A stretch of 64,000 nt of DNA from Cryptomeria japonica (Eukaryota > Streptophyta > Pinopsida > Cupressales > Cupressaceae): assembly GCF_030272615.1 (NCBI RefSeq), contig NC_081414.1:909607009-909671008 (forward strand), given 5' to 3'. The notes under the pieces were generated by a model that did no database searches, was not told the DNA's origin, and was given only the letters and a program-made list of their open reading frames with translations. The first letter of the stretch is position 1; the number at the start of each line of letters is the position of its first letter. Both the position numbers and the translations under genes were made by a program. This document shows positions 12,901 to 24,900 of this stretch, in pieces.

Positions 12901-15900
12901 ATCATGGTATACGCCTATGGGTCCACCTGCACGGCTGGATCAGGAGGGAGCATCTAGTCGTCACTCTCCGGCCACCAGCCCTAGGGATAGAAGATGATTT
13001 TATGATGTAGGGTAGGTCACATTTTGGATGTATAGTGACCTACCTTTGTATATTGATCCACACATATATATATACATGCTTCTTTGTCTCAAACATGTTA
13101 TCTTTAATGTCTAAAACAATGTGTATTGTGATTAAAGTTAATACATTTGGTAGATGTACATGTATGCTCTGAATTTAATTTCCATGTGATTGATTTCTCA
13201 ACGCTCCATGATTAAATTGATACATGTGTGACTTAATTAAAATATTTGATCAAGTACTATATTGATGATAAGGAAGAAAGTATGTATTAAGCCTACGAAT
13301 CATATAACCAATGTGATTTAATTTGAATTTAAACACAACATGACATGATTCAACTTAACACATAAAAACATTGTATAATATGTCAACATAATGAAAATGT
13401 AAATCTTTTGTAATTTACATAAATGAATTCAAGACAAACCATAAAGTAAAGACACATGCTTGTCAGGAACGAAGCAATATAGATTAAACAAAACATCATT
13501 TAATTCTATTTGCTCTAATCAAAGATATGTTAACATATTATCCAATTTTGAAGAAGTGAGAAAGGAAATAGATAAATGATAAGGAATGAGGCATTAAGCA
13601 TAGTATCTACACAAGTGCATAGCGTTTATAGGGTCTGTAAGAGGCGTACCGTCTACATCCGCTATTTTGTAAGCACCTGATCCATAATCTTCAATAATGA
13701 TATATGGTCCAAGCCAATTAGGATTGAATTTTCCCTTTTCTTCAGGTAAGGCATTCACATTGCGTTGATTCTCATAGAGCACTAAGTCACCCACTGAGAA
13801 GGAAAGTTGAATAACCTTATCATTATAGCTTTGTTGTAGAGTTTTGTGACACGCTTGAATATGCTCAAGAGCATTTATACGCTATTCATCAAGCATCTCA
13901 AGCTGTTGAAGTCTTTGTTCTCTATAGGAGTCATCATCTATTATACCTTTGAGAGAAACTCTAAGTGATGGAATCTCTAATTCTAAAGGCATAATAGCAT
14001 CATCACCATAAACAAGATTATAAGGAGTAGTTCCCGTGGCAATTTGTACACTTGTTCGGTAGGCCCAAAGAGCATAGATTAGCTGAGTACTCCAATCCTT
14101 ACCATGCTTATTCATGGTTTTGCAAAGAATTTGTTCAATTATTTTATTGGAAGATTCGGCTTGACCATTTGATTGAGGATAGTATGGTGTAGAAAATCGA
14201 TGTTTAATATGATATTTCTCGAGGAATTGCTTCACGTCTTTATTATTAAATGATGTCCCATTATCAGAGATTATAGTGGAAGGTATCCCAAATCGAGAAA
14301 TAATGTTTTATAGAAGAAATCGACAAATCACTTCAGCTGTAGTGGAGCGAAGAGGAACAGCTTCTACCCACTTTGTAAAGTAATTTGTTGCAGTTATAAT
14401 GAAAATATGTCCTTGAGATGAAGGAGGAGAGATTTTACCGATGAGATCCAACCCCCATGTAGAGAAAGGCCAAGAAGCTACCTGAGAACGGAGTTCTTGG
14501 GCAGGAGCATGAATCAAATTATTGTGTTGTTGACATTGATGACATTTCTTAACAAATGAAAAAGAATCCTGCTGCATAGTTTGCCAATAATATCCCATAC
14601 GAAGTAATCTTTGAACCAAGGATTTACCTCCAAAATGCCCCCCACAGGCACCTGAATGTGCCTCTTCAAGAGCAATAGGGATTTCTGATTTGTTAAGACA
14701 ACGAAGGAGAAGACCATTATAACCCCTTCGGTAAAGAACATTAGAAAGAATGATATACCTAGCAGACAACTTGCGAACTCTAGCCCTGGTGTTCCTATTG
14801 GCGGAATCAGGAAAGGTACCATCAGTCAAGTATCTTACGATATGTGAGTACCATTCATCTGAGTCTATGAGGTCGCAACATGTCACCAAGCTAGAATCAT
14901 CTACAATAGCTGGAGAAGTAAGGTTGTGAATAACAAATTTAAGATCAACCACAGGGTCCTCTAAAGATACAAGAGAAGCCACACATGCCATTGCGTCCGC
15001 ATGTCGATTATGTTTTCGAGGAACAGGTTCTATGGTGTAAGAATCAAATTTTTGTAACAAAGAGATAGCAAGGTCTTTATATTGTGATAACTTGTCTTGT
15101 TTTGCTTGATACAGTCCTGTTACTTGTCTTATAATCAATTGAGAATCTCCAAAAATATGTATGTGTTTTATATTCAGAGCTAAGGCTGCCTTTATTCCTG
15201 CTATAAGAGCCTCATACTCAGCAATGTTATTGGTACATAGGAAATTGAGACGATAAGATAAGGGAATAGACTTGTTTGTAGGAGAAATCAGAACAACACC
15301 TACCCCCGATCCCGTACGACACTTAGAGCCATCAAAATATAACTCCCAAGTTTCATCTTTCTCTGTACAAAGAATTAAGTCGTCAGGAAAAGACTCAGGG
15401 TTAGGGAAGGAGAAAGGTGAAGGGGCCTCAGCTAGGTGATCGGTCAACGCTTGCCCTTTAATTGCTCTTTGTGAAACAAATTTAAGGTCAAATTCTGTTA
15501 ACATCATAACCCACTTAGCTAGGCGTCCTGATAAATCAGTTTTAGAGAAAAGATGCTTCAACGGATCAAACTTTACCATGACGTGGACTTCTGAGTTTAA
15601 GAGATAATGTCTCAATTTTTGAGTCGCAAACACCAAGACCAAGCATTGTCTTTCTATCACAGAATATTGGGTCTCATAATCGAGTAAGGTATGACTTATA
15701 TAATAAACCGGACACTCCTTACCATCTTTATCATGTTGTGCCAATAATGTTGCAAGAGCATGAGAGGACGCAACCGTATAAAGAAGGAAGGGTTTAGAAG
15801 GTTCAACCAGTCGAAGGATAGGAGGATTAGCCAAATACATTTTTAAATCTTCAAATGCTTGCTGACAATCCTCATTCCATTGAAAAGTGATATTCTTTTT

Positions 15901-18900
15901 GAGAAGTTGAGTGAAAGGAAAAGTACGATCTGCAAGTTGAGATACAAACCTACGAATAGCTTGAATCTTTCCTTGTAAGCTTTTGAGTTGAGACACATTT
16001 CTAGGAGGTGGCATGTTGACAATAGCATCTATTTTCTTAGTATCCACCTCAATCCCACTATGCAAAACTATGAATCCTAATAGTTTTCCACTATCCACAC
16101 CAAAAACACATTTTTGGGGATTCAAGCGCATGTGATATTTACGAATCCTTTCAAAGATTTGACGAAGGATCTTAATATGATCTATGCGAAGAATGGATTT
16201 GGCTAAAACATCATCAACATAGTCTTCTAAAATCTTATGCATGTAATCGTGAAAGATAAGGGTCATCACTCGTTGATAAGTTGCACCGGCGTTTTTAAGT
16301 CCGAAAGGCATCATTATCCAACAAAATGTACCCCAAGGAGTGGTGAAAGTGGTTTTGAATTGATCTTGAGGGTTAATGAAAATTTGATTGTATCCTGAAA
16401 AACCATCCATGAAGGATAACAAGGCATGTCCTGCCGTAGAATCAACTATCATGTCAATGTTTGGAAGAGGGAAATCATCTTTTAAAGAAGCCTTATTTAA
16501 ATCTCGAAAATCGGTACACATTCTTATTTTATTATCTAGTTTAGCCACAGCGACAATATTTGAAATCCATGGGGAATAATCAATAGGGCGGATAAATCTA
16601 GCCTCCAATAACTTTTCAATCTCAGCCTTAACAAGCAGAGCCACCTTAGGATTCATTTTTCGAATCTTTTGTTTCACGGGCTTAGCATCAGGAACTAAGA
16701 CAATATTATGAGTAACAATCTTAGGATCTATACCAGGCATGTCAGAGTATGTCCAAGCAAATATCTCGGGGAATTCATGCAATAAATCTTCATATTGTTT
16801 TTGTTCCTCTTCATCCAAACATTTTCCAATTTTAATAACTTTTTCTTCATTGCAAGGATCCATCTTAACATTAGTGGTGTCACTTATGAGAAGATTACTT
16901 TGTTGAGGAGTATCCTTTAATTGAGGGAATTCTTTCACAATCTCATCATTATCAATCTCTCTTCCAAAATAGGCTTCAGTGTTCAAACAATAAGGGAGTC
17001 CCCTATTGTGATGATAACAAGGAAGAGTATCATATGCTCCTAAAAATTCAGCTAAAGCATCATCGGTAGGGAAAACATCAAAAGCACAAGCACATGAAGG
17101 ATCCTCATCAATGTACTCGGGGTGTTGCATTGATAGAGATGTAGAAATAGCATTAACACTAATACATGGTCTCTTAGAAGCTTTAGTACGCTTGCAGGGA
17201 TTATAGCCAAGTCCAAAGGCATGGTTGTGAAGATTATTCTCTAGAGGAACTTTTATCCCTTGTTCGTGAGCACCACAACCATTTCCATGATACCCATGCT
17301 TAGCAAAAATGCAAAAACCACGACCATAACGATCAACCATTTCAAACAGAGAAGGCGGTTTTTCATAAGACAAAGAATCAAACTCTTCATAATTAGAGGT
17401 GTGAGGAGAAGAAGTTTGAGAAGCGGCCACAAAATTATTGCTCATAGGCTCAGGTAATGTTGATTGATTTTTAGCTTCTTCCTTCTTTTCAACTTTAAGC
17501 TCTCTAGAAGGAACCTTATATTCACCTACAAAGGTGGGATTAAAATCAAGGGATCCCCAATCGTCATCTACGAGAACCCTCTCAGAATCAAAATCCTTCT
17601 TATGTGTAGTTTCAAGTTGAGAAGAGTCTTCTTCAGGAGCTCTAGACTCATCCAAAGAATTTTGATCATCAGAGAGCGAGGACTCATCGATAGGTATCTT
17701 GTTTAAAGAGTCATCACTAGACGAGGACGGCTTAGAAGAACCCCCCTTGGAAGTAGATGTTTGCAAAAAAGCTTGAAAATTAGTATCACCTATCAAGGTA
17801 TATGTCTTATTGTTATAGATAAACTTAACTTGCCTGTGCAATGTAGAGGGGACAGCTTGCATACTGTGAATCCAAGGTCTCCCTAATAACAAATTGTATG
17901 TTAGATTTCCCGACATAACATGGATAGGAGTAGGCAAAGTAACAGGCCCCACTGTGATGGGTAAGGTGATAGTACCTAATGAAGTTTTAGCCACATTATC
18001 AAAGCCTTGAATAGGACGAGAGTCCGGCTCAATTAGGGATGTATCCACATTCATCTTATGCAAAAGATTAATGCTACACACATTAAGACCAGAGCCATTA
18101 TCTACTAGTGTTCGTCTTATAGCAGTGTCTTTCATGATAACCACAATCATCAAGGGATCATATTGATGTTGAATTTCACTAGTAGGCAGCTCATCTTGGG
18201 TAAACACGATTTGAGCTTTAGGATTCATCACAGAGTTAACCAAAGATGCTATATTACTAGATGTATTCGGTGGAGGAACATTCAAATCTTTCAAGGCATC
18301 TTGTAACATTCCATGATGAGCGGAAGAAGTTTGAATCAAATCCCAAAGGGATATCTTAGCATGGGTAACTTTAAGTTGTTCTATGAGATCATATTCCTTA
18401 CTAAGAACTTGTGAAATACGTGGAGCTTGCGGAAGAATTGGTTGAGGATTCGGAAGAGAAACTGGAATAACAGGAGGAGGACTAGGCTGCCTATTATTTC
18501 TGGTATGATAAGTATGGGCAACCGCATGATAACTCTCTCTAGTTATTTGCTTGGCATAACTATAAGGACTTATAGGTTTTCTTCCTTGCACAATGATGAT
18601 TGGTTTATTCGGCGTACGAAAGGAATCATGATCATACCCTCCTTGGATAGTAAGGAGAGGTGATTTAGGAACTTGAAAGGTGGGAGAAGGATAAGCACCT
18701 TGGACTTCAAAGAGAGGCTTTTTATGCTCATTCAAGTTTATCATGTTAACCAATTTAGAAGTCTTGTTCTTGTTTAAAGATTTCGATAAAGCCACAAAGT
18801 CATCAAGAGCATCATCCAACAAAGCATGATCATATCTATCAAAAGGTTTATCTTTTGGTTTGAAAGGAGATATCTCTTCATAGAGGGGATTGTTGAAAAC

Positions 18901-21900
18901 ACCCATGTTACTAGATTTAGTGGAAGAGTTGATAGGAATGTACCCTTGAGAGGACTCATTCAACTTATCTTTCTCATCACAATGAAATGGCATAGTAACA
19001 AAGTTTATGAGTTTTTGGTAAAATGAAGGTTTGGCATCTTTAGGGTTCAAAAACTCATCTAAAGCTTCATCTAATTCATCTTGGCTATACTCATAATAAT
19101 CATCATAAGCATGAACATTTTGCAAATAAAAGTCTGACATTTTGAAATAAAAGTTGCATGAAATTTAAACACACAATGCAAAAGGAACACTCTCTTTTTT
19201 TTTTTAATGAAAATGAAATGAAAACACACTAAATCTAGATCTAGATCTAACAAATGCAATGCAAGAAGAAGCAATGATAGATTCACGTTGGGTTCACCAA
19301 AATGTGTGAGGGAAAAAGCGAGACTAGGTTATCATGTCCTAATCCTACCTCTTGTCACACATTACGGAATACAAAAGAGCCTAGAGGTATCGTACAATTG
19401 GCTACTTCTTTTTGTGAAAGAGAGAGCCATGGGCTACCTATTAGGGTTTCTATTCCTTTGTTGTAATTGAAAGGTAAGATTATGCAAGTCCAATTCCTAG
19501 CCCTAGAATGCAAGTCTGAACTAATAACAAGATTGCAGAATTGAACTTAAACAATGGAAAGCTGTAAATACCAAGATAAAACAAGAATGCAAATGCATAC
19601 CCGGAGTCAAAATCTGAGTGGAAATGTTTGGGATGGGGGCGCGGGCGCCACTGTCCTGATTCTGCACCTGAAACTGCACCTGAAACTGCTGTTTTGCACT
19701 CTGGAAAACTGTCTGAAATGTTGTCTGTCAGGAGGACCAGGGCGCCCAGCGCCTCTGTCCCAGGGACCAGGGTGCCCCAATGCCCCTGTCCTGACAGGAC
19801 CAGGGCGCCCCACGCCCCTGTCCTGGTATTCTGCTCTGCAATTTGGTGTGGGGTGCTGTCTCGACCTGCTTTTTCTGGATCTGCAACCTGCGGCATCGTC
19901 CGAGTCTCGAAACCTGCACTTATATCTGAAAAAGGTGTTTGGGTAGCTATATAGGGTTTTTCCTTAGTCAAACCCCCGCTTCGGTGATTTCCACCTCCAT
20001 GAATAGCCAAGTTGTATTGTAAAAGTAATGTGTGTGCAGACCTTGTGTGTGTGCAAGATCTAAAATGTAAGTAAGCAAACTAGAGCAACCTAGAAAGTAA
20101 ACCCTAATTGCTTGTTAATGATAATGTAAATGCTCTAAATCAAGATGCAAAGTGATCTAAAGCATGAATAAATGAGATATTGAAGCTTATGCAAAGACAT
20201 GAAAACAACATGAAATCATACCCAACCCCCAAGGGAGGGCTACAAGCCAATCTTTAGTCGGTAATCTCCTATTGTTCTTCAATGTCTTCCAAGCCCTAAA
20301 TGGATGAATGGAATTGATAAATGCTTGATAGAGGGATGTTGAATGTTGTTGAAGTCTTCAAAGATCTGCTCTTTCCCTGCATATGAGGTTTCTGAAAACA
20401 AAATTCTGATCCTTTCAAATGAAGAAAGAGAGCTCTTATGTATGAACCCTAGGTCGTAATTTCATCTTTTGGTCGACCTAGAGATTGAATATCCCGCCAA
20501 TTTCTTGGGTTAAGCTTTATTTTATGATTGGATCACGCTCCTAAAATTTCGGGAAAAATGTCCGAGATCGTGTGCACTCCGGGCGCCATGGTCCCGACAA
20601 CTTTTCACCAAATTTTCAAGGCCGTCAGATATGATGATTTTAGAGAGAATCCCGAAGTTACAGGTGATTTCGAGATGTTTTGACCCTCGAAATCAAGCCC
20701 TCAAGCTTAGAATAGGGCCTAATTAGGGTTTTTGATTAGATGATGTATTGGAGGAATAAAATGAAAGGGGCACGCTTTAATGAAAGGGCCCGACTTTATG
20801 ATGTGAAGGATGATGAAATAGGACCTTAGACCTAATTAATTTGATTAATTAAGTGCTAAAGGGGAAATGTAATGCAAAATGCAACTGCGCCAAGGCGGGT
20901 GCTAAACTAGGTGTTAAATTGTACTGCTTTAGCAAGTGCGTACAATTTATGACGTTATAGTAATATTTACACAAACTACTACAAAGTATCATCTTATTAT
21001 GGGTAGGTTCCCATTGTGGTTTTTTCCTTAATCGAGTTTTCCACATCAAAATCTTGGTGTTATATGTGTTGGTGATATTGTGTTTATCTTTATGGTTGTT
21101 GTTGTTGTTTAGATATGAGATTGTGCTTAAATTTTTTAATCCAGTGAAAACTGATTCACCCCCCCTCTCAATTTTCCTTCTTGGTTTCTACTGACAATTA
21201 CTTAATTAATCAAATGGTCCTATGTGCTGATTTTATTTGTTTATCGCAATATATTACTTGTTGCCAAAGTGCAAAGATTAATCATAGGGCCCAATGGAAA
21301 GTTGGGTGCAACAAACTTTGAGGAGAAAGCAAAATTGTGACACTTGTCATAAGAAGACAACTTTGGAGAAGAGAAATGTTTTGGAGCTCTTATGAACCCC
21401 CTCCAAGTGACATACATGGCAATTGTATCTTATTCTTTAGCACGGATTCATAAAGTTTCTCAGTGGGACCAAATCTTCCACTCGGATAGGCTTTGAGTAA
21501 AATGAAAAATTTTGAATTGGCAAAAGGATAGTTTATCTCATCATGGATGATTTTCATTTATGTAGTAAATAATATTTGTATTAAATATTATTTATGCAAG
21601 AGTTGTGCAAAAGGAACTTTCTATTTACATTCTTAAATACATTGAATGTGGACACTTTTGGGAAGTTGTTGTTTTCACATTCTAAGCTCTGTAAATATAA
21701 GGATTGCTAGAGGAGTTGTATGAGAGGAATTCATTATTAAAGGGGTTATGCTCCTGAATTTTCTCTAGGATGGAGCAGGATGTAAATCTCTATGTAAAGG
21801 CCTAGAGCCTGAAGATTATATTGTAACTGTATTTTGTTGTTGAATAATACAATGGCTCTTTGGTTTTGGAGTGTGGGGTTTTTCACCCGAAAGAATTTTC

Positions 21901-24900
21901 CCCATGGTAAATATGTGTTCTATTCTTTTGTATTTTTCTTATATTTTATGATTCTGTGTTGTTCAATCAAAATGTATGCATGTTGTTGAGACTGTTATTC
22001 GATTTGGCAAGATCTTAAACTATAATCGCTTTCCTCCAAGGGTTAATGTGGGAAATAAGGTGTGCTTGATTCTTCTTTATGGCACAGTAGTGTGTGTTTG
22101 TAATTGATGTTGGATGCACATACTAATTTTAGATGGATGTTTTTGGGATGCCCATTTTCCCTTCAACTATAAGAACCAAGATTATTTTCCCCAATAAATA
22201 GTAAATAGTTACTAGTAGATAGTTTTTATTGCACCCTAGTAAATAAAGATTACTACTTTAGTAAACCTTGATTGTAAAAAGTACAATTATCAATGTCAAT
22301 GAATTTTTCATCCCGTATTAAGGGTTATAATAATACATAGTACAAATATGAAAAACTATATTCATGTACCTACAATAAGTTGCCTTAATATGGAGTTACT
22401 ATGTGGAGTTTTAATCTCACTATCATGCTTCGATTAGCCCCTTTGACATGCTTAATATAATCACCTTACATGAACTTAAAATATCAATGGAAGGAAGATA
22501 AAATCACCATAATACTGTAGCAACAAAGAGACAGAAATTAGCAACATAAGCATGCAACAAACTCTTGACAATCATCTCACAACATAAGATTTATGTGAAG
22601 AAACGGTCCTTTCAAAAAAGAACTCTACAAAGAAGAGAGGTATAGCATGTATTATATTCAAATGTAAGATTAAAATAAATAAACTTTCATCACCCCTTCT
22701 TTATTTTCAATACAATACATAAAGACATTTAATAATCATCCCAAAGTTGATTTCAAATGTAAACAAAACTTCATGAGAAGTTGGGCACCAAAAACCACTA
22801 TAAGAACCAAGATGCTTTACCCTAATAAATAGTAATTAGTTTCTAGTAGATACTTTTTATTATCCCTACAGTAAATAAAAGATATTACTCCAATAAAATT
22901 CTAACATTAAAAAATAATTATCATTGTCAATGAAACCCTCATCCATTATAAGAAATTTAGAAACGATATTAGGATTAATTAAATACATATGATTTACAAG
23001 ATTTATGACACACGAATTTGAATAGTTACAAAAAAGTATGGGAAACCTTGGCAAGCTATCAATTCATAGCTTAACTAGAATGAAAATGATTCCCATATAA
23101 TATTCTATTAATAATTGGTTATACGGTGATCTCCTTTGATCACTTCCCATGTATACCTCTAACTAATGTTCATTGGGTTTGTTTTAAAAAATCAACATAG
23201 GCATTATGACCCTACTAAATGTATTCATGAATCACCACTTAAAGCTTCCTTCTTGAATAGGTATCATAATGATTACAAATGTACATATAATTAGAGTTGT
23301 TGAATCCTTTCAAATTATCAAGTGTATTCTGTTAGTTGGATATGCTTCATTAAAATTAGATAAGGAGTTTCAAGACATGGTGGAAAGATTGGAAATGTGA
23401 TTCTAATACATCATTTTATAATTAAAATCATTTCAAATATTATATTTGGGTTTCGGTACACTTGCGTATTAGAGCCTTCCAATTGGCTCATTTCAAAATC
23501 CAATTTAACATTTGAAATAGATAAATTAAATTGTTTTTTTCTATAAATATTGTTAATAATATTTGTGCATATATTCTAATCTTATTATTTGTTCAAATTT
23601 ATTACTATTTTAAGTGCAAGCCAATAAAATTGCATTTAAAGTGGCCTACAAATAGATGCTTCTTGATCATTAGGGTAATGCATCTTGTATGGTTGCCAAA
23701 GTTCTATTGACCTCTCTTTCCAATAGGGGTCAATCCCATCCCAAAGGGTATTGACATGTGTATGACTTGTCATATGATTGTATACATGATTCTCATGCTT
23801 CTCAATAAAAAGCTTATGGTCTTATTGTGTATGTATGGTCTTGAGTTTCCTATTGTGTTCTTCCTCTTACAATTAGTTTAATAATTGTTACTATTTATAA
23901 ATTTGTGATCATATTTTCTTTTCTAATATGTTACTTGAAATTCCACTTTATATAGACTATAAAATGTGACTTTTTCGACCCACCTTTTTATAATATATTA
24001 GACCTTAAAAACTCTATACAAATAATATAAAAACATTATTAGAGGGCAAAAGGTCAGAGAAGCAGAGAACGTGACTTTGATATTTTAGTGCCCTAGAGGA
24101 TGGAAAACTATGCTTAACATGTGCACTGAGATTACCAAATCATCTGGCATACCTAACATCTAACTTGAAGAATGAAATGTTCATGTTTTAACGCATCAAT
24201 AAACCATCCCCAATCCCTCCATAGAGCTTGCTAAGTCATATAAGATAGCTTCTGATCTTGGTTCTCTAAAAGCCCAAATCTCTGAAGTCTACATAATGTA
24301 TGACAGTGTTTTTCTCTCTTGGGATAGTGCCAGATTCTCTTAATAAAGATGCAAATTGAAAAGGAGCATGCCCAACTCACCAGTACTTTGCGCATATCCA
24401 CTCCAGTTTTGTCCATCACTTCCCAGTTCATGCCTTGCCCCAACACTGCTGCATTATTTATCTGTTAAAAACCAGAAAAGCACATCCTATAAAATCAAAC
24501 AAATACCCTTCAACGGAGCAAGACAAAGATAAAACACAAACTCAAAGACTTTACCAAAATATCTAATCCCCCAAACATGGTTTTCAACCATTTTGCCAGA
24601 TCTGAAATACTTTGGGAGCTCTGCACATCTAATATGTGAAAATGAACATTATCAAGTCCTGCTTCACCCAGATCTTTCATGGCAGCCAACCCATTCTTCT
24701 CGTTGCGACACGTAAGCACAACAGTCATGCCCTTGCACGCCAGCTGGCGAACAATCTCTAAGCCTATTCCCCTATTGCCTCCTGTAACCACCGCCACTGT
24801 TTCAACACTCCACCATTTCTCATCCTGTCAAAAAACCAACAATTTTTTTTTTGTTAAAACTTTCACTTATGCAACTGAAATTAAAGCACCTCCAAATCTG

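Larger units (their letters stand above)
19303..20983 (-). repeat. 5' LTR of minus-strand element A2 (outer edge approximate)
   Basis: On the minus strand the segment ends CCCTCACA just before the PBS. Its outer start is most likely the TGTAGTAGTTTG at 20983, but TGTACGCACTTG at 20943 is an alternative because there is no partner LTR to compare. It holds three GC hairpin units and one GC-cored module copy. Overall it does not align with the A1 LTR, so these are different families. Confidence 0.55.
1177..24380 (-). other. 23,204 bp SDR intron filled with retroelements
   Basis: This is the interval between the exon 3 donor (GTGAGT at 24375-24380) and the exon 4 acceptor. It contains two partial Ty3/Gypsy elements, Copia-like LTR pieces and a direct-repeat pair. 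Introns of this size are characteristic of conifers and other large plant genomes. Confidence 0.8.

Noticed and set aside
19480-20010. Overlapping open frames on both strands in the A2 LTR
   Set aside because: They arise from the GC-rich hairpin units and have no domain; the region is LTR.
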